Source: an uncultured Pelagibacteraceae bacterium
GTDB taxonomy: Bacteria; Pseudomonadota; Alphaproteobacteria; Pelagibacterales; Pelagibacteraceae
Reading direction: 5' to 3'
DNA length: 33,213 nt
Assembly: GCA_902582385.1 (NCBI GenBank)
Contig: CACHRX010000013.1
Location: 1-33,213 of the forward strand
This document shows positions 16,365-26,203 of this stretch, piece after piece. The notes below the pieces were generated by a model. That model saw only the letters and a list, made by a program, of their open reading frames with translations. It searched no databases and was not told the origin of the DNA. Both the position numbers and the translations under genes were made by a program. Positions within the stretch are counted from its first letter, which is position 1; each line of letters opens with the position of its first letter.

Positions 16365-17516
16365 GTGAATTTTAAACTTAAAGATATAGGTCCACAATTA
16401 ATGACAGTCATAGCTGTTGTACTTGTCTTCGGTTTTTTTACTTATAATGCACAAGTCAATATGGAGAGTAGAGGAATTGATTTTGGTTATGGATTTTTAT
16501 CACAAGAATCTTCGTTTGATGTTCAATTTTCTCTAATTGAATATGATGGATCACATTCATATTTTAGAGCATATCTAGTTGGTTTATTAAATACTATACT
16601 TGTTTCAGTAATTGGAATTATTTTTGCAACTATACTTGGAGTAATAGTTGGTATAGCCAGATTATCACCGAATTATTTAATTAATCAATTTGCTGCTTTT
16701 TATGTAGAATTTTTTAGAAATATACCATTACTTTTACAAATATTTTTTTGGTATTTTGCTGCCTTAAGAGCTTTACCGCTCCCACAAGATGCTGAAGCTA
16801 TGTTTGGAATTTCGTACCTAACAATTAAAGGTTTGTATGTTCCAGCTTTTATTTGGCAAAATTTTAATATTTTCTTTTATTCAATAGTTGCAGCAATTAT
16901 TGCAATTATAGTAATTCGTCATCGTGCAAGAAAATTACAAGAAACTCAGGGTAAACAAACACCAGTTTTATTTATATCAATAGGTTTAATTTTTATCTTA
17001 CCTCTCTTAAGCTTTTTAATTGGTGGAGTAAAATTATCTTTTGAAATTCCTGTCTTAAAGCAGTTAGCCACAACATCATTTATTTATGAGGGTGGTGTAA
17101 GTTTACCACCAGAATTGATAGCCTTAGCATTATCATTATCTTTATATACTGCAACTTTTATAGCTGAATGCGTTAGAGCAGGAATTCAAGGTATAGGAAA
17201 AGGTCAAAAAGAAGCTGCTGCATCAATCGGCTTAACACCAAATCAAGTTTTAAAATTAGTTGTAATGCCCCAGGCACTTAGAATAATAATTCCACCTACA
17301 ACAAACCAGTATCTTAATCTAACTAAAAATTCGTCTCTCGCTGCGGCCATAGCATATCCAGATCTAGTGCTAGTTTTTGCTGGGACGGCTTTAATGCAAA
17401 CTGGTAAGGCAATTGAAATAGTGTCTATTACAATGTTTACTTATTTATCATTGAGTATTTCTATTTCAATATTTATGAATTGGTACAATAACAAGATAGC
17501 AATACAGGAAAAATAG
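16365..17516 (+). CDS. aapQ: General L-amino-acid ABC transporter permease AapQ (GTG start)
   Basis: This is one of two inner-membrane subunits of the importer. The 383-residue protein has an N-terminal membrane segment, a periplasmic stretch and several hydrophobic helices. It carries VEFFRNIPLLLQIFFWYF, typical of amino-acid permeases, and the EAA loop GQKEAAASIGLTPNQVLKLV that contacts the ATPase. The start is GTG at 16365. No better upstream start exists before the terminator, and the resulting N-terminus fits the family. It shares one base with aapM, also GTG-started. Confidence 0.93.
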   Translation: MNFKLKDIGPQLMTVIAVVLVFGFFTYNAQVNMESRGIDFGYGFLSQESSFDVQFSLIEYDGSHSYFRAYLVGLLNTILVSVIGIIFATILGVIVGIARLSPNYLINQFAAFYVEFFRNIPLLLQIFFWYFAALRALPLPQDAEAMFGISYLTIKGLYVPAFIWQNFNIFFYSIVAAIIAIIVIRHRARKLQETQGKQTPVLFISIGLIFILPLLSFLIGGVKLSFEIPVLKQLATTSFIYEGGVSLPPELIALALSLSLYTATFIAECVRAGIQGIGKGQKEAAASIGLTPNQVLKLVVMPQALRIIIPPTTNQYLNLTKNSSLAAAIAYPDLVLVFAGTALMQTGKAIEIVSITMFTYLSLSISISIFMNWYNNKIAIQEK

Positions 17517-18958
17517 TGTCTAAAATTAATTTTTTAAAACCTGATAAATCTAACCTTTATACATTTCTATATTTAGGCTCATTTTTATTTTTTTTAAGTG
17601 TTTTAGATGTTTTTTTAAATTCCTTTTTTAGTTTGAACATTACAGGTTTTTTACCTGATTTTTTAAGCTTTTTATTACCGTTAATGATTGGTTTCGTAGG
17701 ACTTTATTTCATAAGGATAGAGTTAAGCGGTATCAAACAATTAGATTTACTAAATAAACATATAAACACAAATAATTTTAACGCTGTATTATCTTTATTA
17801 ATTATATTTGTAATTTTAAAATCTACTCCACCTATATTAAGTTGGTTTTTTATTGACGCAAGTTTTGCAGGTGATTCTAAGGATGTGTGTACTGGAACGG
17901 GTGCATGTTGGACTTATATAAAAGTTTGGATGAGAAGATTTATGTATGGGATGTATCCTAATGGAGAACAATGGAGAATAAATTTATCATTTATAGCTTT
18001 GGCTTTACTTGGATCAGTTGGATATTTTGCAACTGATAGATTTAAAAAATATTTAACACTTTACTATGTAGTAATTTATCCTTTCATTGCTTTTTTGTTT
18101 ATCTTCTTCTTTATATCAGGAGGCCCAGTATTTTTTGATTTTTCATATGGAATAATTGCTGCAATACTTTCTATAATAATTGGATTTTTCATTCCAAGTA
18201 AATTCAAGTTTTATTACTTCTTAATTGTTCCTTTTGCTCTTTACATTTTACTAAAATATTTCATTTTTTATGAGGAATTAATTGAATTAGGAAAATTAGA
18301 TGGATTAAATTGGGTAGAAACAGGCGCCTGGGGTGGTTTATCATTAACTTTTATAATCTCCTTCTTCTGCCTAATTTTTTGTTTCCCGATTGGTATGGCT
18401 TTTGCACTTGGAAGAAGATCTGGATTTCCTTTGATCAGATATATATCAATTGGTTTTATTGAATTTTGGCGTGGTGTTCCTTTAATTACAGTTTTATTTA
18501 TGTCTGCTGTAATGTTTCCAATGTTTTTACCAGCAGATTTTTTTATAGATAAATTGGTAAGATGTATAATAGCTATTTCTTTATTTGAAGCTGCATATGT
18601 TGCTGAAGTTATAAGAGGAGGATTGCAAGCTCTTCCTAGAGGACAATATGAGGCCGCAAAATCATTAGGAATGGGATATTGGAGAATGCATATATTTGTA
18701 ATTTTACCTCAAGCTTTAAAACTTGTAATTCCTGGAATTGCTAATACTTTTTTAGCTTTAGTTAAAGATACACCATTAATTTTCGTGGTAGGTTTATTAG
18801 AAATTGTAGGGATGTTAAATCTAGCTAAAACTAATCCAGAATGGTTAGGTTTTGCAATGGAAGGCTATGTATTTGCTGCAATAATTTTCTGGATTATTTG
18901 TTATGCAATGAGTAAATATAGCTATAATTTGGAACAAAAATATAAAACAGATCGATAA
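17516..18958 (+). CDS. aapM: General L-amino-acid ABC transporter permease AapM (GTG start)
   Basis: This is the second membrane subunit of the importer. The 480-residue protein has many hydrophobic helices in its first half and the conserved transporter domain in the second half, with [15 protein letters not shown] and the EAA loop [20 protein letters not shown]. It is longer at the N-terminus than AapQ, with extra hydrophobic segments, which is usual for AapM-like subunits. It is GTG-started, shares one base with aapQ and stops four bases before aapP. Confidence 0.93.
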   Translation: MSKINFLKPDKSNLYTFLYLGSFLFFLSVLDVFLNSFFSLNITGFLPDFLSFLLPLMIGFVGLYFIRIELSGIKQLDLLNKHINTNNFNAVLSLLIIFVILKSTPPILSWFFIDASFAGDSKDVCTGTGACWTYIKVWMRRFMYGMYPNGEQWRINLSFIALALLGSVGYFATDRFKKYLTLYYVVIYPFIAFLFIFFFISGGPVFFDFSYGIIAAILSIIIGFFIPSKFKFYYFLIVPFALYILLKYFIFYEELIELGKLDGLNWVETGAWGGLSLTFIISFFCLIFCFPIGMAFALGRRSGFPLIRYISIGFIEFWRGVPLITVLFMSAVMFPMFLPADFFIDKLVRCIIAISLFEAAYVAEVIRGGLQALPRGQYEAAKSLGMGYWRMHIFVILPQALKLVIPGIANTFLALVKDTPLIFVVGLLEIVGMLNLAKTNPEWLGFAMEGYVFAAIIFWIICYAMSKYSYNLEQKYKTDR

Positions 18959-18962
18959 AAAT

Positions 18963-19697
18963 ATGTCCGATAATATAATTCAAATAAATAATATGAATAA
19001 ATGGTTTGGTGATTTTCAAGTTTTAAAAGGAATTAATTTAGAAGTAAAACCTAAACAAAAAATTGTTGTTTGTGGTCCCTCTGGCTCAGGTAAGTCTACA
19101 CTTATAAGATGTATAAATAGGCTAGAGGAACATCAAGAGGGAGAAATAATTGTAGATGGAACTGAGCTAACAGAAGATACAAAAAATATAGAACAAATTA
19201 GAGCAGAAGTTGGAATGGTGTTTCAACAATTTAATTTATTTCCGCATTTATCAATTCTAGACAACTGTACTTTAGCTCCTATTTGGGTAAAGAAGATGCC
19301 AAAAAAAGATGCTGAAGAATTAGCTCTTAAACATTTGGAAAGAGTGCAAATATTAGATCAAGCACAAAAATATCCAGGTCAACTTTCTGGGGGACAACAA
19401 CAAAGGGTAGCTATAGCTAGAGCCTTGTGTATGGAGCCAAAAATAATGCTTTTTGATGAACCAACATCAGCCTTGGACCCTGAAATGATTAAAGAGGTTT
19501 TAGATGTAATGGTTAACTTAGCAAAACAAGGTATGACCATGATTGTTGTTACACATGAAATGGGATTTGCCAAAGAAGTAGCTGACCAAATGATATTTAT
19601 GGATGAGGGTATGATCGTAGAAAAGGCAGATACAAAAGAATTTTTTGCCAATCCAAAGAGTGATAGGACTAAACTTTTTCTCAGTCAGATACTCTAG
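18963..19697 (+). CDS. aapP: General L-amino-acid ABC transporter ATPase AapP
   Basis: This is the cytosolic ATPase of the importer. The 244-residue protein has all ABC motifs in order: Walker [10 protein letters not shown] (Lys44), the Q loop [11 protein letters not shown], the signature [15 protein letters not shown], Walker [15 protein letters not shown] and the switch His in VVTHEMGF. Length and motifs match GlnQ/AapP-type amino-acid ATPases. It completes the aapJQMP set, all on the same strand. Confidence 0.96.
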   Translation: MSDNIIQINNMNKWFGDFQVLKGINLEVKPKQKIVVCGPSGSGKSTLIRCINRLEEHQEGEIIVDGTELTEDTKNIEQIRAEVGMVFQQFNLFPHLSILDNCTLAPIWVKKMPKKDAEELALKHLERVQILDQAQKYPGQLSGGQQQRVAIARALCMEPKIMLFDEPTSALDPEMIKEVLDVMVNLAKQGMTMIVVTHEMGFAKEVADQMIFMDEGMIVEKADTKEFFANPKSDRTKLFLSQIL

Positions 19698-19860
19698 TCA
19701 ACAAGAATTTACAAAATATTTCTCAAATAGGACATCAAGTAATGCTTGACATATTTCTAAATTAACAGCTTTTTTGTCAAAAATTAAAAAAAAATATAGT
19801 TGCAGTAGGTATTAAAAACTAGTTGAATCAGCTTTTAAAAATAAATTAAGAGGGGTCTTA
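19698..19860 (+). promoter_or_regulatory. Upstream region of the XRE regulator with inverted repeats and a candidate promoter
   Basis: This 163-base gap carries TCAAG-taatg-CTTGA at 19735-19749 and an inverted pair TTGACA (19746-19751) / TGTCAA (19775-19780). TTGTCA at 19774-19779 with TATAGT at 19795-19800 is a possible promoter, though its 15-base spacer is short. AAGAGGGG at 19848-19855 is a good ribosome site for the ATG at 19861. The repeats flanking the promoter could be an operator, perhaps for the regulator itself; this is inference only. Confidence 0.35.
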
Positions 19861-20232
19861 ATGGAAGATAATTTTAATAAGCATTTAGGTAACAAGCTTA
19901 AGCTTAGAAGATTAGCACTAGGTCTAACACAAACTAAAGTCGCAAAAGCAATAAATGTTACATTTCAACAAATACAAAAATATGAAAAAGGTACCAACGG
20001 AGTAAGCTCTATAAGACTATTACAACTTTCAAATTACTTAAAAGTACCTATAAATTATTTTTTTGAAGATTTTTCTGAATACTTAATAAATTTAGAAAGA
20101 TCACAAGAAGGACATATGAATGTAAATTATAATTTTTTAATCAAGATTTATTCTGAATTGAATGCAGATCAAAAATTAAAATTTAATAAATCTTTGCAAA
20201 TGACAAGTGGTTCAATTTCTAAAGTTGTCTAA
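19861..20232 (+). CDS. XRE (Cro/C1-type) helix-turn-helix regulator
   Basis: The 123-residue protein has one HTH_3/XRE domain at about residues 11-65, with RRLALGLTQTKVAKAINVTFQQIQKYEKG reading as the two DNA-contacting helices followed by the usual LLQLSNYLKVPINYFFED. The C-terminal part is short and has no recognisable ligand domain. This shape is common in alphaproteobacteria for small chromosomal regulators. It follows the aap operon with its own leader and a strong ribosome site. Control of aap, of itself or of the glycan genes downstream are all possible; nothing here proves any of them. Confidence 0.88.
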   Translation: MEDNFNKHLGNKLKLRRLALGLTQTKVAKAINVTFQQIQKYEKGTNGVSSIRLLQLSNYLKVPINYFFEDFSEYLINLERSQEGHMNVNYNFLIKIYSELNADQKLKFNKSLQMTSGSISKVV

Positions 20233-20336
20233 TTTTGCTGTATAGTAACTAAAACAGTATTTAAAAAATTTAATATTCTTATATAATTATAGTTATTATT
20301 TACTAACTAATTATATTTATTCTACAAAAATTAAAA
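20233..20336 (+). promoter_or_regulatory. Candidate promoter before the glycan module
   Basis: This extremely AT-rich 104-base spacer contains TATAAT at 20282-20287, a full -10 consensus, but no good -35 at the right distance. A start near 20294 would give a leader of about 40 bases to the GTG at 20337. No Shine-Dalgarno was seen, and TATAAT is not rare by chance at this base composition. Confidence 0.3.
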
Positions 20337-21548
20337 GTGATAAAAAAAAACATTCTAGAAAAAAAAAAATGTATTTGTGGTAACAAATTAAACAAAAGGA
20401 TAAATTTTGGAAAACTACCTTTAATAAATGATTTTAAAAAATCGAAAACAAAAAAATACCCTACAATATTAACTCAATGTTCAAGTTGTTATCTAGTCCA
20501 ACTTAAATACTCTGTAAAAGATTCTTTAATTTTTCCAAAAAATTATTCTTATTTAAGTGCAGACTCTAAAGAAAAAATTTATGATTATAAAAGTTTAATT
20601 TCAAAACTTTCATCTAATTACAAACAAAAAAATAAAAGTATCGTTGATATAGGTGGCAACGATGGCTCTTTAATGTTGATAGCAAAAAAAAGGGGGTATT
20701 CCACTTTAAATATTGAACCAACAAATGTTTCAAACCTCTCAAGAATAAAAGGTATTAAAACAATTAATAAAAAGTTTAGTAATAAAATTGCAAAAGAAAT
20801 AATTAAAAAACAAAATAAATTTGATTTTGTTGTTTCGACAAATTTTTTTGCACATACAAATGACCTAAAGGCAATAATAAATGGAGTAAAAAAAATTTTA
20901 AAAGATAATGGAACTTTGGTTATTGAAGTTCAATATTTATATAAAGTTTTAAAATCGAATGGGTTTGATTCCTTTCATCAAGATCACAAGTATTATTATA
21001 CTTTAAATTCAATACAAAAAATCTTAAAATATTTTGACCTTTATATATTTGATGCTGAATTTTTAAATAAACAATCAGAAATTATCAGAATCTATGTTAA
21101 TAAAAAATTTAAAAAAAAGACTTTAAGATGTTTAAATATCTTAAAAAGTGAAAATGATAAACTTGTTTTTAAAAAAATTGAAAGGTTAAATAAATTTAGA
21201 ATTAAACATATTTCAAAAATAAAAAGATTGATTAGTTTAATAGTAAAAAAAAAGAAAAAGATTTGTGGGATTAGTGCTTCCCCAAGAGGTTGTGTGTTAT
21301 TAAATTCAGCTAATTTTGGCTCAAAAAAAATTAATTTTATTGGTGAAATGCCTCAATCTTTTAAATTAAAAAAGTTGATACCTGGAACTGATATTGAAAT
21401 TAAAGAAGAAAATCAAATAGTCAAAAATCAACCCGATTTTGTAATTATTCTGGCTTGGCATTTAAAAAGCAGATTGATAAAATTTTTAAAAAAAAAAGGT
21501 TATAAGGGAAAATTTATAGTACCATTACCAAAAATAAAAATTTCATAA
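20337..21548 (+). CDS. Zinc-binding SAM-dependent C-methyltransferase of the sugar-modifying type (GTG start)
   Basis: The 403-residue protein has the three-part build of TylCIII-like NDP-sugar C-methyltransferases. The N-terminal zinc-binding part has Cys12, Cys14, Cys48 and Cys51. The class I SAM domain has IVDIGGNDGSLMLIAKKRGY. The C-terminal Rossmann-like domain has GISASPRGCVLLNSANF, a methyltransferase-14-like IPGTDIEIK stretch and PDFVIILAWH. In known members these methylate a carbon of a nucleotide-activated deoxysugar; the substrate here is unknown. It is strikingly lysine-rich and AT-rich. It begins a three-gene glycan module. Confidence 0.82.
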   Translation: MIKKNILEKKKCICGNKLNKRINFGKLPLINDFKKSKTKKYPTILTQCSSCYLVQLKYSVKDSLIFPKNYSYLSADSKEKIYDYKSLISKLSSNYKQKNKSIVDIGGNDGSLMLIAKKRGYSTLNIEPTNVSNLSRIKGIKTINKKFSNKIAKEIIKKQNKFDFVVSTNFFAHTNDLKAIINGVKKILKDNGTLVIEVQYLYKVLKSNGFDSFHQDHKYYYTLNSIQKILKYFDLYIFDAEFLNKQSEIIRIYVNKKFKKKTLRCLNILKSENDKLVFKKIERLNKFRIKHISKIKRLISLIVKKKKKICGISASPRGCVLLNSANFGSKKINFIGEMPQSFKLKKLIPGTDIEIKEENQIVKNQPDFVIILAWHLKSRLIKFLKKKGYKGKFIVPLPKIKIS

Positions 21549-21560
21549 TTTTTCTTTTTC

Positions 21561-22280
21561 ATGATTGATAAAAAACTTAATTTGTTGATACCTGTTTATA
21601 ATGAAAACGAAATAATAATTAAAACAATCAAACAGATATTAGATAACGTAAAATGTAATTACTTAATATCTATTTGCTACGATTATGATGAAGATCCTAC
21701 TTTAAATATAATAAACCAAAATTTTCCAAATAATAACAAGATTAATTTTATTAAGAATAGTTCTAGAGGTTTTAATAATGCATTAATAACAGGTATTAAT
21801 AAGACCGAAGGTGATGCAGTAATGATTTTTATGGCTGATGATCATAAAAACTTTGAACTTATAGATACATGTTACCAAAAATTTTATGATGGATTTGATA
21901 TTGTTTGTCCAAGTAGATTTGTAGACGGTGGGGTAATGGAAGGAAACCCTATTATAAAAGAATTTTTGACAAGGAGTGCTTCTTTTTTTTTTAGATATTT
22001 CACAACTTTTCCGATTAAAGATTCTACTAATTCATTTAGACTTTTTTCAAGAAAACTTCTTAATAATATTGAAAAGTTCGAGTCAGACAAAGGTTTTACT
22101 TTAAGTTTTGAAATTACAGCTAAAGCTCATAGACTAGGCTATAAAATGATAGAGCTACCATCAGTTTGGTGTGAGAGAGAAACAGGTGATAGTCGATTTA
22201 AACTTTTTTCTTTTATTCCACCATACATTAAATGGTTAATATATATAATTAAAACATCGTTACTGTATAGAAAGAAATGA
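21561..22280 (+). CDS. Family 2 glycosyltransferase (DPM1-like fold)
   Basis: The 239-residue protein is a GT-A glycosyltransferase of family 2. It starts LNLLIPVYNENEIIIKTI, has the nucleotide/metal motif IFMADDH (the DXD equivalent) and the acceptor-loop region IKDSTNSFRLFSRKLL, followed by a glutamate-bearing FTLSFEITAKA. The C-terminal FIPPYIKWLIYIIKTSLLY is amphipathic and may touch the membrane. It resembles dolichol-phosphate mannose synthase-like enzymes that load a sugar on a lipid or glycan; the actual sugar and acceptor cannot be told. It lies 12 bases after the methyltransferase and overlaps the next gene by four (ATGA). Confidence 0.85.
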   Translation: MIDKKLNLLIPVYNENEIIIKTIKQILDNVKCNYLISICYDYDEDPTLNIINQNFPNNNKINFIKNSSRGFNNALITGINKTEGDAVMIFMADDHKNFELIDTCYQKFYDGFDIVCPSRFVDGGVMEGNPIIKEFLTRSASFFFRYFTTFPIKDSTNSFRLFSRKLLNNIEKFESDKGFTLSFEITAKAHRLGYKMIELPSVWCERETGDSRFKLFSFIPPYIKWLIYIIKTSLLYRKK

Positions 22281-23242
22281 AAAGAATTAACGTAGGCATC
22301 ATTGGAAAAAATTTTGGACTTAAAGTTATTTATAATGCTATAAAAAAGAACAAATCATTTAACGTTATAGCTTTTTCATTTAGAAAAAATTTAAAAGATA
22401 ATTCATTACCTAAACACATAAAAATATATAAAGATTGGAAAAGTTTAGTATCAGATAAAAAGATAGATGCTATAGTAATTTCTTCGCCCCCCAAAACTCA
22501 TAGTGATATAATAAAATTTGCTATTAAAAGAAAAAAAAATATTTTTTGTGAAAAACCAGTAACCACTTCTTTTAAAGAAATCTCAGAAATAAGCAAAATT
22601 CTTAAGAAAAAGAATATTATTCATATGGTTAATTACGAATTTCCTAATATCGAAGCATTTACTTTGTTTAAAAGAAAATATCTTAAAAGCATAAATATAA
22701 AAAAAATTAATGTCGATTGGTTTATCAAAATAAAGAAGAATAAAAGAGCAAATTGGAAAGATTCCCATAATTTTGGAGGTGGTGTCTTTTTTAATTACAT
22801 ATGTCATGTATTGTACTATCTTGAAAATTTATTTGGTCAATTAACGATAATTGATACAAAATTGGTTAAAGATAAAAGAAATTTTCTTTCAAAGTTTAAT
22901 TTCTTAATTAAGAAAAAAAAAATCAAAATCTTATTTAATTTTAAAATACTAAATAATAATAAAACAAAACCTTTTCATAGGATTAAAATTTACTCAAATA
23001 AAGGAATTTATATTTTACAAACCAAAATGACAACTTTACATGATCAATTTTATTTAAAAAAAAATAACAAAATTGTATTCAGTCCAGATAAAATCAACTA
23101 CGATTTTAGACTTAAACCAACTTATATAAATTTAATGAAATTTAAAAATTATATTTTAAAAAAAAGAATAGCAAATCCTAATTTTAATAAAGCACTCAGA
23201 GTACATTATTTAATTAAAAAACTAAAATCTCTAAATAAATGA
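22277..23242 (+). CDS. Gfo/Idh/MocA family NAD(P)-dependent sugar dehydrogenase
   Basis: The 321-residue protein has the Rossmann start RINVGIIGKNFGLKVIYNAIK, AIVISSPPKTHSDI and the family's FCEKPVTTS, where the Lys of EKP is the usual catalytic-site residue. A GGGVFFNYICHVLYYL segment matches the GGG..d.g.H motif near the substrate pocket, and it keeps a His. Such enzymes oxidise, reduce or epimerise sugars, often nucleotide sugars in glycan pathways. The C-terminal half is very lysine-rich and diverged. It closes the three-gene module before the two minus-strand tRNAs. Confidence 0.83.
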   Translation: MKRINVGIIGKNFGLKVIYNAIKKNKSFNVIAFSFRKNLKDNSLPKHIKIYKDWKSLVSDKKIDAIVISSPPKTHSDIIKFAIKRKKNIFCEKPVTTSFKEISEISKILKKKNIIHMVNYEFPNIEAFTLFKRKYLKSINIKKINVDWFIKIKKNKRANWKDSHNFGGGVFFNYICHVLYYLENLFGQLTIIDTKLVKDKRNFLSKFNFLIKKKKIKILFNFKILNNNKTKPFHRIKIYSNKGIYILQTKMTTLHDQFYLKKNNKIVFSPDKINYDFRLKPTYINLMKFKNYILKKRIANPNFNKALRVHYLIKKLKSLNK

Positions 23243-23255
23243 TATACTTTTAATT

Positions 23256-23331
23256 TGGCTCCTCGGGCAGGACTCGAACCTGCGACCAATTGATTAACAG
23301 TCAACTGCTCTACCAACTGAGCTACCGAGGA
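23256..23331 (-). tRNA. tRNA-Asn (anticodon GTT), CCA encoded
   Basis: Read on the minus strand the 76 bases form a full cloverleaf. The acceptor is TCCTCGG with CCGAGGA, the D arm GCTC/GAGC, and the anticodon stem GTTGA/TCAAT (the last pair a wobble) with loop CTGTTAA. The T arm is GCAGG/CCTGC around TTCGAGT. Discriminator G and CCA are in the DNA. The gene ends 13 bases from the end of the dehydrogenase gene, with which it is convergent. Confidence 0.97.
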
Positions 23332-23381
23332 ATATTAAAAAACTCAACTTACTTTTTTTTTAAACTAAAACAAGATTTTAA

Positions 23382-23455
23382 TGGAGGCAACGCCCGGAAT
23401 CGAACCGGGATACAAGGATTTGCAATCCTCTGCGTAACCATTCCGCCACGTTGCC
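23382..23455 (-). tRNA. tRNA-Cys (anticodon GCA), CCA encoded
   Basis: On the minus strand the 74 bases fold with acceptor GGCAACG/CGTTGCC, anticodon stem GAGGA/TCCTT (last pair a wobble) and loop TTGCAAA, and T arm CCCGG/CCGGG around TTCGATT. The discriminator is T (U), typical of tRNA-Cys, and CCA is encoded. It lies 50 bases upstream of tRNA-Asn on the same strand, so the two are likely transcribed together from a promoter to the right of 23455. Confidence 0.97.
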
Positions 23456-23575
23456 TTGTGTTTTAGTAGATAGCTACATGGAGTTTTATATAAAATATTT
23501 GTAATTAGTCTATTAAATAACGTTCTAATTTGATTATTGTTAATTTGAATTATTAAATTATAAACTAACTATTCC
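23456..23575. promoter_or_regulatory. Divergent promoter region of tRNA-Cys/tRNA-Asn and valS
   Basis: The 120 bases hold no gene. For valS, TTGTTA at 23537-23542 with a 16-base spacer and TATAAA at 23559-23564 is a reasonable promoter. It would start transcription within about five bases of the ATG at 23576, again predicting a nearly leaderless message. The tRNA promoter must lie in the left half on the minus strand; I cannot point to it with confidence. Confidence 0.4.
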
Positions 23576-26203
23576 ATGGATAGTGATAAATATATACATT
23601 CTGAAGTAGAAGATAATATTTATTCTTATTGGGAAAAAAACAAATTATTTAAACCCAAGAAACATTCAAAAAGATATTCAGTTGTTATTCCACCACCCAA
23701 TGTTACTGGAAGTTTACACATGGGTCATGCATTGAATAATTCGATTCAGGATCTTTTAGTTCGTTATTATCGAATGAACAATTATGAAACCTTGTGGCAA
23801 CCTGGGACTGATCATGCAGGAATTGCAACCCAAGCTCTTGTTGAAAAAAAACTTGAAAAAGAAAACTTAGATAAAAATAGTTTAGGCAGAAAAAAGTTTA
23901 TTGAAAAAGTATGGGAATGGAAAAATCAGTATGGAGATATAATTATTAATCAACTCAAAAAACTTGGATGCTCTTGTGATTGGTCTAGAAATGCTTTTAC
24001 AATGGATGAAAATCTATCAAAATCAGTAATCAAAGTTTTTGTTGAATTACATAAAAAGAAATTAATTTATAAAGCTGAAAAGCTAGTTAATTGGGATACA
24101 GTTTTAAAAACTGCAATATCTGACTTAGAAGTTGATCAAAGAGAGATGAACTCAAAAATTTACTACATTAAATACCCTATAGATAATTCATCTGATTTTA
24201 TTACAATTGCAACTACACGCCCCGAAACAATGCTTGGGGATACAGCTATAGCTGTTAATCCAAAAGATAAGCGGTTTAAAAAATATGTGGGTAAAACTGT
24301 CACTATCCCAATTGTAGGCAGAAAAATAAAAATCATAAAAGATAATTATGCGGACCCTGAACAGGGAACTGGTGCATTAAAAATAACTCCTGCTCATGAC
24401 TTTAATGATTATGATGTTGGACTAAGAAATAAGTTAGATATTATTAATGTGTTCACTGAGAATGGAAAAATTAATAATAATGCACCTAATGACTATGTTG
24501 GATTAGATAGATTTGAAGCACGCAAAAAAATTTTAAATGAATTAAAAGAAAAAGATTTTTTTGTTAAAGAAGAAAATATTAAAAATAAAGTACCATATGG
24601 GGATAGATCCAATTCAGTTATTGAACCTTTTTTAACAGAGCAATGGTTTGTAAATGCAAAAAAATTATCTGTTAAAGCTAAGCAAATAGTTAAATCCAAA
24701 AAAACTAATTTCTTTCCGGAAAATTGGTCGAAGACTTATTTTCAATGGATGAATAATATTGAGCCTTGGTGTATTTCTAGACAGCTTTGGTGGGGACATC
24801 AAATACCAGCCTGGTATGGTCCTGATAAAAAAATCTTTGTAGCAATAAATGAAACAGAGGCAAAAAAACAAGCTAAAAAATTTTATAAAAAAGATGTAGA
24901 AATTATAAGAGATCCTGATGTTTTAGACACATGGTTTTCATCTGGTCTATGGCCCTTTGCAACATTAGGTTGGCCTGATAAAAAAGAATTTGTTAAAAAA
25001 TTTTATCCAACAACAGTTTTGGTTACTGGCTTTGATATTATATTTTTTTGGGTTGCTAGAATGATGATGTTTGGAATGGAATTTTTAAATAAAGAACCAT
25101 TCAAAGATATTTATGTTCATGCTTTAGTTAGAGATGAAAGAGGACAAAAAATGTCTAAGTCAAAAGGAAATGTAATAGATCCATTAGATTTAATCGAAAA
25201 GTATAGTGCAGATGCACTGAGATTTACTCTTCTTTCAATGGCATCACCAGGAACAGATGTTAAACTTTCAGAAGATAGAGTTAAGGGGTACAGGAACTTT
25301 TTAAATAAATTATGGAACGCTAATAATTTTTTAATTACTAATAAATGTGATTTTAATAAAACAGATAAAGTTCCAAAAACTACACTAAATATTAATAAAT
25401 GGATTTATTCAGAACTTATTCAAACAAAAGATAAAATTAAGAAAAATCTTAAAGATTATCGATTTGATGAAGCAGCTAAAAATGCCTACCAATTTGCTTG
25501 GCACTCTTATTGCGATTGGTACATTGAGTTCTCAAAAACTATTCTGTTTTCAGATGATAAAAAATTAAAAAAAGAAGTTAAAGAGGTATCAGCATATATA
25601 TTCAAACAAATACTTATTATTCTTCATCCATTTATTCCATTTGTTACAGAGAAAATTTGGTTAAAAAATAAATTTGATAAATCAGATAAAAATTTTTTAA
25701 TGCATGCTAATTGGCCATTAGGAAAAACTAAAAAAGATCAATCTATGAAAGATATAGAAACCATCATCAATATTATTTCTGAACTTAGATCTTTTAAAAA
25801 TGAATTAAATGTAAGTCCAGGTTCTTTTATTGATATTTCAATTAATAAAATTGCTAAAAAGAATAAAACATTAATGACCAATAATGAAATTATTCTTAAA
25901 AAGCTTGGTCGTATCAATAATTTCTTTGATAAAGACCAAGAAAAACCATCAGCTACATTAGTTATATCTGGTGACATATTTAAGATATATTTTGATGAGA
26001 ATATTGATTTAAATCTAATAAAAGAAAACTTATTTAAAAGACAGAATAAATATCAAGAAGAAATGGACAAAATATCTCAACGATTATCTAACAAAGGATT
26101 TATAGATAGAGCTCCAAAAAATATTGTTGAACAAGAAAAAACTAACTATAGTAATTTAAAAAATGATATCAAAAAAATATCATTAACAATTGAAAGTTTA
26201 TAA
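23576..26203 (+). CDS. valS: Valyl-tRNA synthetase
   Basis: ValS charges tRNA-Val. The 875-residue protein has the class I motifs [15 protein letters not shown] (HMGH at residues 48-51) and KMSKS (residues 525-529), and an editing domain with [16 protein letters not shown]. The tryptophan-rich zone [22 protein letters not shown] and the anticodon-binding helices follow. The C-terminal coiled-coil arm typical of ValS ([19 protein letters not shown]) is present. Length is normal for a bacterial ValS. It shares one base with ilvD, pairing valine charging with valine synthesis in one transcript. Confidence 0.97.
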   Translation: MDSDKYIHSEVEDNIYSYWEKNKLFKPKKHSKRYSVVIPPPNVTGSLHMGHALNNSIQDLLVRYYRMNNYETLWQPGTDHAGIATQALVEKKLEKENLDKNSLGRKKFIEKVWEWKNQYGDIIINQLKKLGCSCDWSRNAFTMDENLSKSVIKVFVELHKKKLIYKAEKLVNWDTVLKTAISDLEVDQREMNSKIYYIKYPIDNSSDFITIATTRPETMLGDTAIAVNPKDKRFKKYVGKTVTIPIVGRKIKIIKDNYADPEQGTGALKITPAHDFNDYDVGLRNKLDIINVFTENGKINNNAPNDYVGLDRFEARKKILNELKEKDFFVKEENIKNKVPYGDRSNSVIEPFLTEQWFVNAKKLSVKAKQIVKSKKTNFFPENWSKTYFQWMNNIEPWCISRQLWWGHQIPAWYGPDKKIFVAINETEAKKQAKKFYKKDVEIIRDPDVLDTWFSSGLWPFATLGWPDKKEFVKKFYPTTVLVTGFDIIFFWVARMMMFGMEFLNKEPFKDIYVHALVRDERGQKMSKSKGNVIDPLDLIEKYSADALRFTLLSMASPGTDVKLSEDRVKGYRNFLNKLWNANNFLITNKCDFNKTDKVPKTTLNINKWIYSELIQTKDKIKKNLKDYRFDEAAKNAYQFAWHSYCDWYIEFSKTILFSDDKKLKKEVKEVSAYIFKQILIILHPFIPFVTEKIWLKNKFDKSDKNFLMHANWPLGKTKKDQSMKDIETIINIISELRSFKNELNVSPGSFIDISINKIAKKNKTLMTNNEIILKKLGRINNFFDKDQEKPSATLVISGDIFKIYFDENIDLNLIKENLFKRQNKYQEEMDKISQRLSNKGFIDRAPKNIVEQEKTNYSNLKNDIKKISLTIESL

